This document shows, one piece after another, positions 1-5,099 of a DNA stretch of 5,099 nucleotides. This DNA comes from an uncultured Clostridia bacterium (lineage in GTDB: Bacteria > Bacillota > Clostridia > Christensenellales > Aristaeellaceae). Made by a program: the position numbers and the translations under genes. The notes under the pieces were generated by a model, which searched no databases, had not been told where the DNA came from, and saw nothing but the letters and a program-made list of their open reading frames with translations. The stretch lies in assembly GCA_946496415.1 (NCBI GenBank), contig CAMMGP010000108.1, positions 1-5,099 of the forward strand. The letters are read 5' to 3'. Every line of letters begins with the position of its first letter. Positions within the stretch are counted from its first letter, which is position 1.

Positions 1-2
1 AC

Positions 3-791
3 CACGCCGGCGGCGAGGCGGTTGCCATCGGCGCGGACACGGAGTCCATCCTCCGCTTCGGCGCGGAGATGGGCGCGCGCACGGGCGGCTGTCTGGACAT
101 TACCCTCTACCCGGTTTCGCGCCTGTGGGGCTTCACCACCGGCGACTACCGCGTGCCGTCGGAAACAGAACTTGCGGCGGCGCTGGCGCTGGTGGACTTT
201 GAACAACTCGAACTCTCCCCCGGCGCGGCGCGGCTGCCGGAGGGAGTGCAAGTGGATCTCGGCGCGCTGGGCAAGGGCTGGGCCGGGGACGAGGCCATCG
301 CCGTGCTGCGCAAGTACGGCGTTTCCTCGGCGCTGCTCGACCTGGGCGGCAACGTGCAGGCGCTGGGGAGCAAGGCGGACGGCTCGGCGTGGCGCGTGGG
401 CGTGATTATGCCGGAGGATCAGACGAACTTCTGCGTGCTGGAAGTGCGCGACGCGGCGGTGGTCACCTCGGGCAACTACGAGCGCTTCTTCACCGCCGAC
501 GACGGCGCGGTGTACGGCCACATCCTCGACCCGCGCACGGGCGCGCCGGTGGAAAACGGCCTCAAGTCCGTGACCGTCATTGGCGCGGAGGGCAAAAAAT
601 GCGACGCGCTCTCCACGGCGCTGTTCGTCATGGGCAGGGACGCCGCCATCGAACACTGGCGGACATATGGGGACTTTGATATGGTGCTTCTCACGGAGGA
701 AAATGAGGTATATATAACTGAAGGGCTGCGGGACGGTTTTTCGCTTGCGCAGGGCTACAAGGGTCTTGCCGTGACGGTGGTTTCGCAATGA
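3..791 (+). CDS. apbE: FAD:protein FMN transferase (ApbE family), 5'-truncated by the window edge
   Basis: ApbE enzymes cleave FAD and attach FMN through a phosphoester bond to Ser/Thr of target flavoproteins (RnfG/NqrC-type and other FMN_bind proteins), usually outside the membrane and with Mg2+. The open frame enters from the left edge, leaving 262 residues. About 60-90 N-terminal residues, including any signal peptide or lipobox, should lie upstream. Visible motifs in order: GGCLDITLYPVSRLWGF (fold signature), VDLGALGKGWAGDEA, LDLGGNV, TSGNYERFF, GHILDPRTGAPV, and CDALSTALFVMG. Asp (603-605) and Thr (615-617) of the last motif match the Mg2+ ligands known for the family. The C-terminus looks complete. 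The stop overlaps the next start as ATGA (788-791), indicating translational coupling to the NusG domain II gene. No target flavoprotein is in view; it may be encoded upstream. The family call is firm, the substrate unknown. Confidence 0.96.
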   Translation, partial: HAGGEAVAIGADTESILRFGAEMGARTGGCLDITLYPVSRLWGFTTGDYRVPSETELAAALALVDFEQLELSPGAARLPEGVQVDLGALGKGWAGDEAIAVLRKYGVSSALLDLGGNVQALGSKADGSAWRVGVIMPEDQTNFCVLEVRDAAVVTSGNYERFFTADDGAVYGHILDPRTGAPVENGLKSVTVIGAEGKKCDALSTALFVMGRDAAIEHWRTYGDFDMVLLTEENEVYITEGLRDGFSLAQGYKGLAVTVVSQ

Positions 792-1171
792 AGCGCGCAT
801 CCGCCCGCCGTTGGCTATTGCTCGCGGTGCTGCTCTTCGCGCTGGCGCTTGTCTCCTGCCTGCTTTTGTGGAACGCGCCCGGCGGGGAATGGGTGGCGGT
901 GGAGCGCGACGGCGAAGAACTGTTCCGCTTCCGCCCGGCGGACATCGAGGGCGCGCAGACGTTTGACGTCCCCTATGCGGGCGGCTACAACACCATCGCC
1001 GTGGAAAACGGCGAAGTGCGCGTCGCGGCGGCGGACTGCCCTGATCAGACCTGCGTGAAGATGGGCGCGTTGCGCTCCCGCGCCTTGCCCATCGTCTGCC
1101 TGCCACACCACCTGACCATCCGCTTTGTGGACGGCGCGGAGGATGGTGGTCTGGATGCGGTGGCGCGATGA
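788..1171 (+). CDS. NusG domain II-containing membrane-anchored protein
   Basis: The product is 127 aa. Residues 1-8 are basic, residues 9-29 form one hydrophobic helix, and the rest is a soluble domain expected outside the membrane. Residues ~35-112 match the NusG domain II family (PF07009): a small beta-rich domain with the signature CPDQTCV at 84-90 and IVCLPHHLTI at 102-111, giving three conserved cysteines (C84, C89, C104). Despite the name this is not the transcription factor NusG, because the NGN and KOW domains are absent. The molecular role is not established. The family recurs beside ApbE and Gx transporter genes, which suggests a part in an extracytoplasmic flavin/redox system. The start ATG overlaps the apbE stop (ATGA) and the stop overlaps an upstream in-frame ATG of the next gene. 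The C-terminal tail after residue 113 (acidic, then GLDAVAR) looks poorly conserved. Family call firm, function unknown. Confidence 0.9.
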   Translation: MKRASARRWLLLAVLLFALALVSCLLLWNAPGGEWVAVERDGEELFRFRPADIEGAQTFDVPYAGGYNTIAVENGEVRVAAADCPDQTCVKMGALRSRALPIVCLPHHLTIRFVDGAEDGGLDAVAR

Positions 1172-1176
1172 AGGGG

Positions 1177-1182
1177 GGAGGT
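1177..1182 (+). promoter_or_regulatory. Ribosome binding site GGAGGT deciding the Gx transporter start
   Basis: GGAGGT lies 6 nt before the ATG at 1189. The in-frame ATG at 1168 would place this site inside the coding sequence and give an unlikely MKGGGGG leader, so 1189 is preferred. The run of G residues encoding that leader is simply the Shine-Dalgarno region. Confidence 0.8.
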
Positions 1183-1188
1183 GGCGGC

Positions 1189-1683
1189 ATGGACGCGCGC
1201 AGGCTCACGCGGCTGGCGCTTCTGACTGCGGCGGCGCTTTCGCTGTTCATCGTCGAACTGCAGCTGCCCGATCTCTTTCCCATCCCCGGGGCGAAGCTGG
1301 GGCTGGCGAACATCGTCACCGTCTACGCCCTCTACCGCTGCCGCGCAGGCGAGGCAGCCATGGTGCTGGCAGCGCGCATCCTGCTGGGCGGCCTTCTGGG
1401 CGGGCGCGGCATCGCCATAGTATACAGCGCCGCGGGCGGGACGGCGTGCTTTGCGGGCATGCTGCTTTTGAAGCGCGCCATCCCGGAGCGGCACCTGTGG
1501 CTGGCGAGCGTGTTTGGCGCGGCGCTGCACAACCTCGGGCAAATGGCCGTGGCCTCGATCATCGCGGGGACGGCCGTCCTTGCCTACCTGCCCTTTTTGC
1601 TGCTGGCGGGCTGCGCGGCGGGGGCCTTCACCGGCCTGTGCGCGCAGCTGGTCATCCGGAAGGGGCGCTTCTGGAAGTTATAG
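1189..1683 (+). CDS. Gx transporter family integral membrane protein
   Basis: With the start at 1189 the product is 164 aa and very hydrophobic, with about five membrane segments (roughly residues 6-24, 36-50, 55-80, 83-95, 105-128 and 129-153; the boundaries are approximate). The signature PIPGAKLGLANIV at 31-43 and the later GAALHNLGQMAVA at 110-122 are typical of PF07456. That family is often annotated as heptaprenyl diphosphate synthase component I but is now called Gx transporter. No prenyltransferase Asp-rich motif is present, so an enzymatic role is unlikely. A small transporter or a membrane partner of the adjacent NusG domain II protein is more plausible. Its gene follows that partner by 17 nt and is probably translated from the same mRNA. 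A GGAGGT site 6 nt upstream supports this start over ATG 1168. The substrate cannot be told from sequence. Confidence 0.9.
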   Translation: MDARRLTRLALLTAAALSLFIVELQLPDLFPIPGAKLGLANIVTVYALYRCRAGEAAMVLAARILLGGLLGGRGIAIVYSAAGGTACFAGMLLLKRAIPERHLWLASVFGAALHNLGQMAVASIIAGTAVLAYLPFLLLAGCAAGAFTGLCAQLVIRKGRFWKL

Positions 1684-1698
1684 ACAATGGAAAAATAT

Positions 1699-1706
1699 GA
1701 GGAGGT
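1699..1706 (+). promoter_or_regulatory. Ribosome binding site GAGGAGGT deciding the reductase start
   Basis: GAGGAGGT is 7 nt upstream of ATG 1714. The in-frame ATG at 1687 would put this site inside the gene and add nine residues (MEKYEEVYT) before the Rossmann strand. Family members begin directly with M-x-(V/I)-I-I-V-G-G, so 1714 is the start. Confidence 0.85.
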
Positions 1707-1713
1707 ATACACC

Positions 1714-3399
1714 ATGAAGGTCATCATCGTCGGCGGCGTGGCCGGCGGCGCGTCGTGTGCGGCGCGCCTGCGCAGGCTGGATGAAAGCGCGCAGATCATC
1801 GTCTTTGAAAAGTCCGGCTTTGTCTCCTACGCCAACTGCGGCCTGCCCTACTACGTGGGCGGGACGATCGCGGAAAAATCGGCGCTGACGCTGCAAACGC
1901 CCGCCAGCTTCCGCGCCCGCTTCAACGTGGACGTGCGCGTGCGCCACGAGGTGGTGGCCATCGACCGCGCCCGCAAGGTCGTGACCGTGCGCGATTTGGA
2001 AAATGGACGGGAATTTGCGGAAAACTACGACAAACTGGTGCTGTCCCCCGGCGCGCGCCCCGTGGTGCCGCCGCTGCCGGGCATCGACGGAAAAAACATC
2101 TTCACCCTGCGCACGGTGGAGGACGCGCTGCGCATCCGCGAATTTATGGACGCAGTCCGCCCCGCCTCGGCGACGGTAGTCGGCGGCGGCTTCATCGGGC
2201 TGGAAATGGCGGAAAACCTCGCCGAGCGCGGCGCGAAGGTGACCATCGTCGAAAAGATGGAGCAGCTTTTAAGCCCGCTGGACGCGGACATGGCCGCCTT
2301 TGTCCACGCCAAATTCCGCGACGTGGGCGTCTCGCTGCGGCTGGGCTGCGCCGTGACCGGCTTTGAAGAAAAGGACGGGCAGGTGGTCACGAACGTGGAC
2401 GTCGGCCCGGCCATCGCCGCGGAGATGGTCATCCTCGCCATCGGCGTCTCCCCGGACAGCGGCCTTGCCAAAGCGGCAGGGCTGGAGGTGGGCGCGCGCG
2501 GCAGCATACTCGTGGACAGGCACATGCGCACCTCGGACGCGGACATCTACGCCGTGGGCGACGCGGTGCAGGTGGAAAACGGCGTCACGCATCAGGCGGC
2601 GCTCATCGCCCTCGCGGGGCCGGCCAACAAGCAGGGCCGCGTGGCGGCGGACAACATCGCCGGGCTGGACAGCGCTTACCGCGCCTCCTGGGGCAGCTCC
2701 GTGGTCAAGCTCTTTGACATGACGGCGGCAGCCACCGGCCTCAACGAGCGCGCCGCCAGGGCCGCGGGCCTTGCCTATGACAAGGTGGTGCTATCCCCGG
2801 CCAGCCACGCCTCCTACTATCCCGGCGGCAAGGCCATGACCATGAAGGTGCTCTATGAAAAAGGCACGCTGCGCCTCCTCGGCGCGCAGATCGTCGGCTT
2901 CGACGGCGTGGACAAGCGCATCGACGTGCTGGCCACGGCCATGCAGGCGGGCATGAACGCCATCGCCCTCAAGGACCTCGACCTCGCCTACGCGCCGCCC
3001 TATTCCTCGGCCAAGGATCCGGTGAACATGGCCGGTTTCATGATCGAGAACCTCGAAACGGGCAAGGTCAAACAGTTCCACTACGAGGACATCGACCATC
3101 TGCCGGAAAACATCACCCGTCTGGACGTGCGCACCCCCGCCGAATACGCGGGCGGCTGCGCGGACGGCTTTGTCAACATCCCCGTGGACGAACTGCGCGG
3201 GCGGCTGAACGAGATCGACCCCGGAAAGCCGGTGTACGTGATGTGCCAGAGCGCGCTGCGCAGTTACATCGCCTGCCGCATACTCGCCCAGCACGGTTAC
3301 GACTGCTACAACTTCTCCGGCGGCTACCGCTTCTACGAGGCCAACCGCAAGGACCGCTTCCGCGAGGACGTGAACACGCCCTGCGGCGCGCCGGTGTAG
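1714..3399 (+). CDS. FAD-dependent CoA-disulfide/persulfide reductase with C-terminal rhodanese domain
   Basis: The product is 561 aa, the normal length for CoADR-rhodanese fusions. Residues 1-~320 form the two-dinucleotide-binding core: the FAD motif GGVAGG at 7-12, the redox cysteine C42 in SYANCGLPYY, the NAD(P)H motif GGGFIG at 157-162, and the FAD-contacting DIYAVGDAV with D283. Residues ~325-450 are the dimerisation domain, with YYPGG at 368-372 and LAYAPPYSSAKDPVN around Y426/Y430, the probable equivalents of the catalytic tyrosines described in CoADR. Residues ~462-545 are a rhodanese domain with the active-site loop CQSALRSY starting at C511. Known relatives reduce CoA disulfide, CoA persulfide or polysulfide with NAD(P)H in the cytoplasm, and rhodanese carries the sulfane sulfur. 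All key residues are present. A C-terminal tail carries another cysteine, C557. The exact substrate (CoA disulfide, persulfide, or oxygen as an NADH oxidase) is not decidable here. The gene lies 30 nt after the Gx gene, and the next gene follows 4 nt after its stop. Confidence 0.94.
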   Translation: MKVIIVGGVAGGASCAARLRRLDESAQIIVFEKSGFVSYANCGLPYYVGGTIAEKSALTLQTPASFRARFNVDVRVRHEVVAIDRARKVVTVRDLENGREFAENYDKLVLSPGARPVVPPLPGIDGKNIFTLRTVEDALRIREFMDAVRPASATVVGGGFIGLEMAENLAERGAKVTIVEKMEQLLSPLDADMAAFVHAKFRDVGVSLRLGCAVTGFEEKDGQVVTNVDVGPAIAAEMVILAIGVSPDSGLAKAAGLEVGARGSILVDRHMRTSDADIYAVGDAVQVENGVTHQAALIALAGPANKQGRVAADNIAGLDSAYRASWGSSVVKLFDMTAAATGLNERAARAAGLAYDKVVLSPASHASYYPGGKAMTMKVLYEKGTLRLLGAQIVGFDGVDKRIDVLATAMQAGMNAIALKDLDLAYAPPYSSAKDPVNMAGFMIENLETGKVKQFHYEDIDHLPENITRLDVRTPAEYAGGCADGFVNIPVDELRGRLNEIDPGKPVYVMCQSALRSYIACRILAQHGYDCYNFSGGYRFYEANRKDRFREDVNTPCGAPV

Positions 3400-3403
3400 G
3401 AAA

Positions 3404-3664
3404 ATGGGAAGCGACATCTCCCGCCCCGCCGTGGCCAACGTGCATGTACTCTCGGACTTTCGCCTGCGCGTGGAGTTCGACAACGGCGAAACGCGCATCT
3501 TCGACGCCAAGTCGTACATCCAGCGCCACAAGTTCAAAATGTTGAAGAGCGTCGGCTATTTTGCTCTCGCTTTCCCCAACGTGCGCGCCGTGGAATGGCC
3601 GCGCGGCGAGACGATCGACCTGGAGGCCCTTTACGACGGCAGCGTCGCCATCGCGGAGGACTGA
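3404..3664 (+). CDS. DUF2442 domain-containing protein
   Basis: This 86-aa soluble protein matches the DUF2442 pattern: a beta strand with FRLRVEFDNGETRIFDAKSY (residues 19-38), then FKMLKSVGYFALAF and V-x-A-VEWPRGETIDLEALYDG at the C-terminus. The length is usual for the family and no membrane segment or signal is present. The biochemical function of DUF2442 is unknown. Family members are often encoded beside DUF4160 in small two-gene, toxin-antitoxin-like pairs, but no DUF4160 partner is visible here. The start lies 4 nt after the reductase stop and only a weak AGGA (3398-3401) precedes it, too close for normal initiation. Translation probably depends on ribosomes finishing the reductase. 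It is the last gene of the operon before the hairpin at 3682. Confidence 0.85.
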   Translation: MGSDISRPAVANVHVLSDFRLRVEFDNGETRIFDAKSYIQRHKFKMLKSVGYFALAFPNVRAVEWPRGETIDLEALYDGSVAIAED

Positions 3665-3681
3665 GCCATGAAAAACGCGAA

Positions 3682-3713
3682 GCGCCTGTTCCGAAAGGGG
3701 CGGGCGCATTTAT
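3682..3713 (+). terminator. Probable intrinsic terminator of the upstream operon
   Basis: An 11-bp stem (3682-3692 with 3697-3707, eight Watson-Crick pairs and three G-U pairs in RNA) is closed by a GAAA tetraloop at 3693-3696. It is followed by ATTTATAT (3708-3715), a short and imperfect U-rich run. It begins 17 nt after the DUF2442 stop, where a terminator would be expected, and lies just before the next promoter. The stem is strong but the U-tract is weak, so termination may be incomplete. Confidence 0.65.
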
Positions 3714-3721
3714 ATGGAAAG
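3713..3721 (+). repeat. TATGGAAAG repeat, copy 1, just upstream of the -35 box
   Basis: The 9-mer TATGGAAAG ends 5 nt before the TTGACA box. The same 9-mer occurs inverted at 3772-3780 and at 5033-5041, and its last eight bases recur directly at 3760-3767. The GGAAA of this copy also pairs symmetrically with TTTCC at 3734-3738, straddling the -35 box. It is a candidate half-site for the regulator that would bind the inverted repeat at 3760-3779. Confidence 0.4.
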
Positions 3722-3726
3722 TTTAC

Positions 3727-3755
3727 TTGACATTTTCCGCCCGCCCATGTAGAAT
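3727..3755 (+). promoter_or_regulatory. Housekeeping-type promoter for the secreted hydrolase gene
   Basis: A perfect -35 TTGACA (3727-3732), a 17-nt spacer and the -10 TAGAAT (3750-3755, one mismatch from TATAAT) give a near-ideal sigma-A promoter. Transcription should begin about 3761-3763, leaving a leader of about 41 nt before ATG 3803. It is the only clear promoter in the window and it isolates the hydrolase gene from the upstream operon. Confidence 0.85.
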
Positions 3756-3759
3756 GGTC

Positions 3760-3779
3760 ATGGAAAGCGTGCTTTCCAT
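3760..3779 (+). promoter_or_regulatory. Perfect inverted repeat over the transcription start, candidate operator
   Basis: ATGGAAAGC (3760-3768) and GCTTTCCAT (3771-3779) are exact reverse complements separated by GT. The repeat starts 5 nt after the -10 box and covers the predicted +1, a classic position for a repressor. The GAAAGC/GCTTTC arms resemble LacI/CcpA-type half-sites, but the usual cre element has no 2-bp insertion, so CcpA is only a guess. In RNA it could also form a 5'-terminal hairpin that protects the transcript. Confidence 0.6.
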
Positions 3780-3802
3780 ACCGAACGCAGGAGGAATGGA
3801 AC

Positions 3803-4930
3803 ATGAAACGGCTTTGGTTGGCGTTTCTTGCGCTGGCGCTGCTTCTGGGCGCGGCGCAGGGGGAGGAGCAGATGCAGACGACGGAACTTTGGCAGGTAAC
3901 CGCCGAGGACGGCTACACGCTCACCGGCAAGCTCGACCTTCCGGCGGGGGAAGTCCGGCGGCTGGTGGTGTTCATCAACGGCTCCGGGCCGAACACCTAC
4001 GACAACACCCGCCAACTGGACGAAACCACCACCTACAACTACTTCGACCTCTTTGCCGAGCGCCTCACCGCCGGCGGAACGGCCTTTTTCCGCTGGAGTA
4101 CGCGCGGCTGCACGCCGGGAGGCGAGCCGCCCCTCTATACGGACATTGACGAGGCTGCCTACCAGACCTACGTGCCGGAAAACAGCATCCGCGACGCGGA
4201 GGCCGTGGTGCGCGCCCTGCGCGAAGACGAGCGCCTGGCAAACTGCCCGCTGACGCTGCTGGGCTGGAGCGAGGGCACGATGATCGCCCCGCAGGTGGCG
4301 GCGCGGGGCAACGTCAAAGTGGACGAACTGGTGCTGTGCGGCTATGTGAACGGCACGATGATGGAAACGCTGGCGTGGCAGCAGACCGGCGGTTCGAGCA
4401 TGGTCTTTTACCGCGAATACTTTGACGCGGACGGCGACGGCAGCGTATCGCAAACCGAGTTCGGTGCCGACCCCTACGGCATCCTCCCGGCGCTGGGCAG
4501 CCCCGCCTTTGAAGACGTGGACATGGACGGCGACGGCGCCCTCACAGCGGCGGACTTCGCGGCGATGCTCGCCCCGGGCTACGAGGCGCTGCTTGCCGCC
4601 ATCGCGCGCGGCGACGATGCGTGGCTGGCGGAAAACTACGCCGTGCGCCTCACCTGCGCCTGGTTCGCCGGTCATGAGGCGCTCGCGCCCAACCGCGAAG
4701 TGCTGCCCACGCTCGACATCCCCATCCACATCCTCCACGGCGTCAGCGACGCGAACGCGCCGGTGGAGGGCGTCTATGAGATCGAAGCCGCTTTTGCGGC
4801 GCTGGGAAAGACGAACCTCGACGCGCGCACTTACCCCGGCCACGATCACGACCTCAATTACCTGCAATACCAGTACACGGGCGAACTTTCGCAGGGCTTT
4901 GCCGAGCTGCTTACGCTCCTGACCGCCTGA
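3803..4930 (+). CDS. Secreted alpha/beta hydrolase with paired EF-hand loops in the lid
   Basis: The product is 375 aa. Residues 1-20 form a Sec signal peptide (MKR, hydrophobic core LWLAFLALALLLG, likely cleavage after AQG), and there is no lipobox cysteine. The alpha/beta hydrolase core shows the oxyanion-side loop NGSGP (59-63), the nucleophile elbow GWSEGT with S156, a late strand IHILHGVSD placing the acid at D316, and the catalytic histidine in YPGHDHD (H347 or H349, more likely H349). Between them, residues ~185-300 replace the usual small lid. This segment contains two canonical calcium loops: D208-A-D210-G-D212-G-S214-V-S216-Q-T-E219 and D240-M-D242-G-D244-G-A-L-T248-A-A-D251. It probably cleaves an ester or peptide-like bond outside the cell; the substrate is unknown. 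AGGAGGA at 3789-3795 supports the start. It is a single-gene unit behind its own promoter and inverted repeat. Confidence 0.88.
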   Translation: MKRLWLAFLALALLLGAAQGEEQMQTTELWQVTAEDGYTLTGKLDLPAGEVRRLVVFINGSGPNTYDNTRQLDETTTYNYFDLFAERLTAGGTAFFRWSTRGCTPGGEPPLYTDIDEAAYQTYVPENSIRDAEAVVRALREDERLANCPLTLLGWSEGTMIAPQVAARGNVKVDELVLCGYVNGTMMETLAWQQTGGSSMVFYREYFDADGDGSVSQTEFGADPYGILPALGSPAFEDVDMDGDGALTAADFAAMLAPGYEALLAAIARGDDAWLAENYAVRLTCAWFAGHEALAPNREVLPTLDIPIHILHGVSDANAPVEGVYEIEAAFAALGKTNLDARTYPGHDHDLNYLQYQYTGELSQGFAELLTLLTA

Positions 4931-5032
4931 GCGCGCAGGCGAAAAACACTGCCCTGCCGGAAAGGGTTTGCAATTTGTTCATCGGCAGTCCACAGGCAAG
5001 CGGTACAATAAGACCATCGAAGGTCCCCCCTT

Positions 5033-5041
5033 CTTTCCATA
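5033..5041 (-). repeat. TATGGAAAG repeat, third full copy, downstream of the hydrolase gene
   Basis: The plus strand reads CTTTCCATA, the exact reverse complement of copy 1 at 3713-3721 and identical to 3772-3780. It lies in non-coding sequence 8 nt before the terminal hairpin. It may be a further regulator half-site for a gene beyond the right edge, or chance. Confidence 0.3.
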
Positions 5042-5048
5042 TAGATCA

Positions 5049-5095
5049 CTGTCCCGCCTCGCGCCGGAAAACGCGCAGGCGGGACAGACAATTTT
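5049..5095 (+). terminator. Long GC-rich hairpin, likely terminator of the hydrolase gene
   Basis: CTGTCCCGCCT (5049-5059) pairs perfectly with AGGCGGGACAG (5077-5087). Past a single bulged C at 5060, GCGC (5061-5064) pairs with GCGC (5073-5076), giving 15 bp around the loop CGGAAAAC. A short T run (5092-5095) follows after ACA. It lies 118 nt after the hydrolase stop. The preceding stretch 4931-5048 holds only a small imperfect hairpin (5012-5025) and no gene. The U-tract is short and offset, so termination efficiency is uncertain. Confidence 0.55.
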
Positions 5096-5099
5096 GGGG

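Noticed and set aside
660..722. AT-richer patch near the 3' end of apbE as a sign of recombination
   Set aside because: The frame stays intact, the residues fit the family C-terminus, and the patch is too short to infer foreign origin.
848..859. Lipobox-like L-V-S-C (residues 21-24) in the NusG_II membrane helix
   Set aside because: The cysteine is followed by more hydrophobic residues (LLLW) and lies within the helix, so a transmembrane anchor is more likely than a lipoprotein. It cannot be fully excluded.
788..1171. Reading the NusG domain II protein as a transcription elongation/antitermination factor
   Set aside because: The NGN and KOW domains of NusG are absent and the protein has an N-terminal membrane helix.
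1168..1188. Upstream in-frame ATG for the Gx transporter (overlapping ATGA)
   Set aside because: The seven-residue MKGGGGG leader is just the Shine-Dalgarno region; ATG 1189 has ideal spacing.
2791..3537. Minus-strand open frames opposite the reductase/rhodanese region (also 3173-3709)
   Set aside because: Low-complexity V/H/A/R-rich translations with no family resemblance, opposite well-conserved genes.
3758..4867. Long open frame of 369 codons on the minus strand opposite the hydrolase gene
   Set aside because: It mirrors the codon structure of a GC-rich gene. Its translation is rich in R, V, H and A, shows no recognisable family motif, and the opposite strand encodes a full catalytic triad, signal peptide and EF-hands.
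4968..5009. Possible promoter with -10 TACAAT at 5004-5009
   Set aside because: No -35 match at 16-18 nt; TTGCAA and TTGTTC lie too far upstream.
4858..5091. Minus-strand frame of 77 codons at the right end
   Set aside because: It begins inside the terminator hairpin, has no ribosome site before its ATG, and overlaps the end of the hydrolase gene. The protein looks like no family.
1..5099. CRISPR array, tRNA, rRNA, insertion sequence or phage attachment site
   Set aside because: No regularly spaced repeats, no cloverleaf pattern, no transposase or integrase motifs and no flanking target duplications were seen.

Overview
The window is GC-rich (roughly 60-65% by eye) and reads like the genome of a high-GC Firmicute of the class Clostridia, probably a gut or other anaerobe. 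The reasons are the strong AGGAGG-type ribosome sites, a consensus TTGACA/TAGAAT promoter, and families typical of that group (ApbE, NusG domain II, Gx transporter, CoA-disulfide reductase with a rhodanese tail). The assignment is inferred from style and gene content only; no taxonomic marker gene is present.

All confident genes lie on the + strand in two transcription units. Unit 1 (from before the left edge to about 3713) is a tightly packed operon. It holds the C-terminal 262 residues of an ApbE FAD:protein FMN transferase (3-791), a membrane-anchored NusG domain II protein (788-1171), a Gx transporter family membrane protein (1189-1683), an FAD-dependent CoA-disulfide/persulfide reductase fused to rhodanese (1714-3399), and a small DUF2442 protein (3404-3664). 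Gaps are -4, 17, 30 and 4 bp, so the genes are almost certainly co-transcribed. A GNRA-capped hairpin at 3682-3707 probably ends the unit.

Unit 2 (3727-5095) is a single gene with its own near-consensus promoter (3727-3755). A perfect 9-bp inverted repeat sits over the expected transcription start (3760-3779) and is a candidate operator. The gene (3803-4930) encodes a secreted alpha/beta hydrolase with two canonical calcium-binding EF-hand loops inserted in the lid region. A long hairpin (5049-5087) is the likely terminator.

Read together, unit 1 looks like a membrane-associated redox module. ApbE attaches FMN covalently to extracytoplasmic flavoproteins. The NusG_II and Gx proteins are small membrane partners that recur with ApbE in Firmicutes. 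The CoADR-rhodanese adds NAD(P)H-dependent thiol/persulfide chemistry in the cytoplasm. The same trio resembles part of the flavin-based extracellular electron transfer loci of Listeria and lactobacilli, which is an inference from memory and needs a search. Unit 2 appears functionally separate. No RNA genes, CRISPR arrays or mobile elements were seen.
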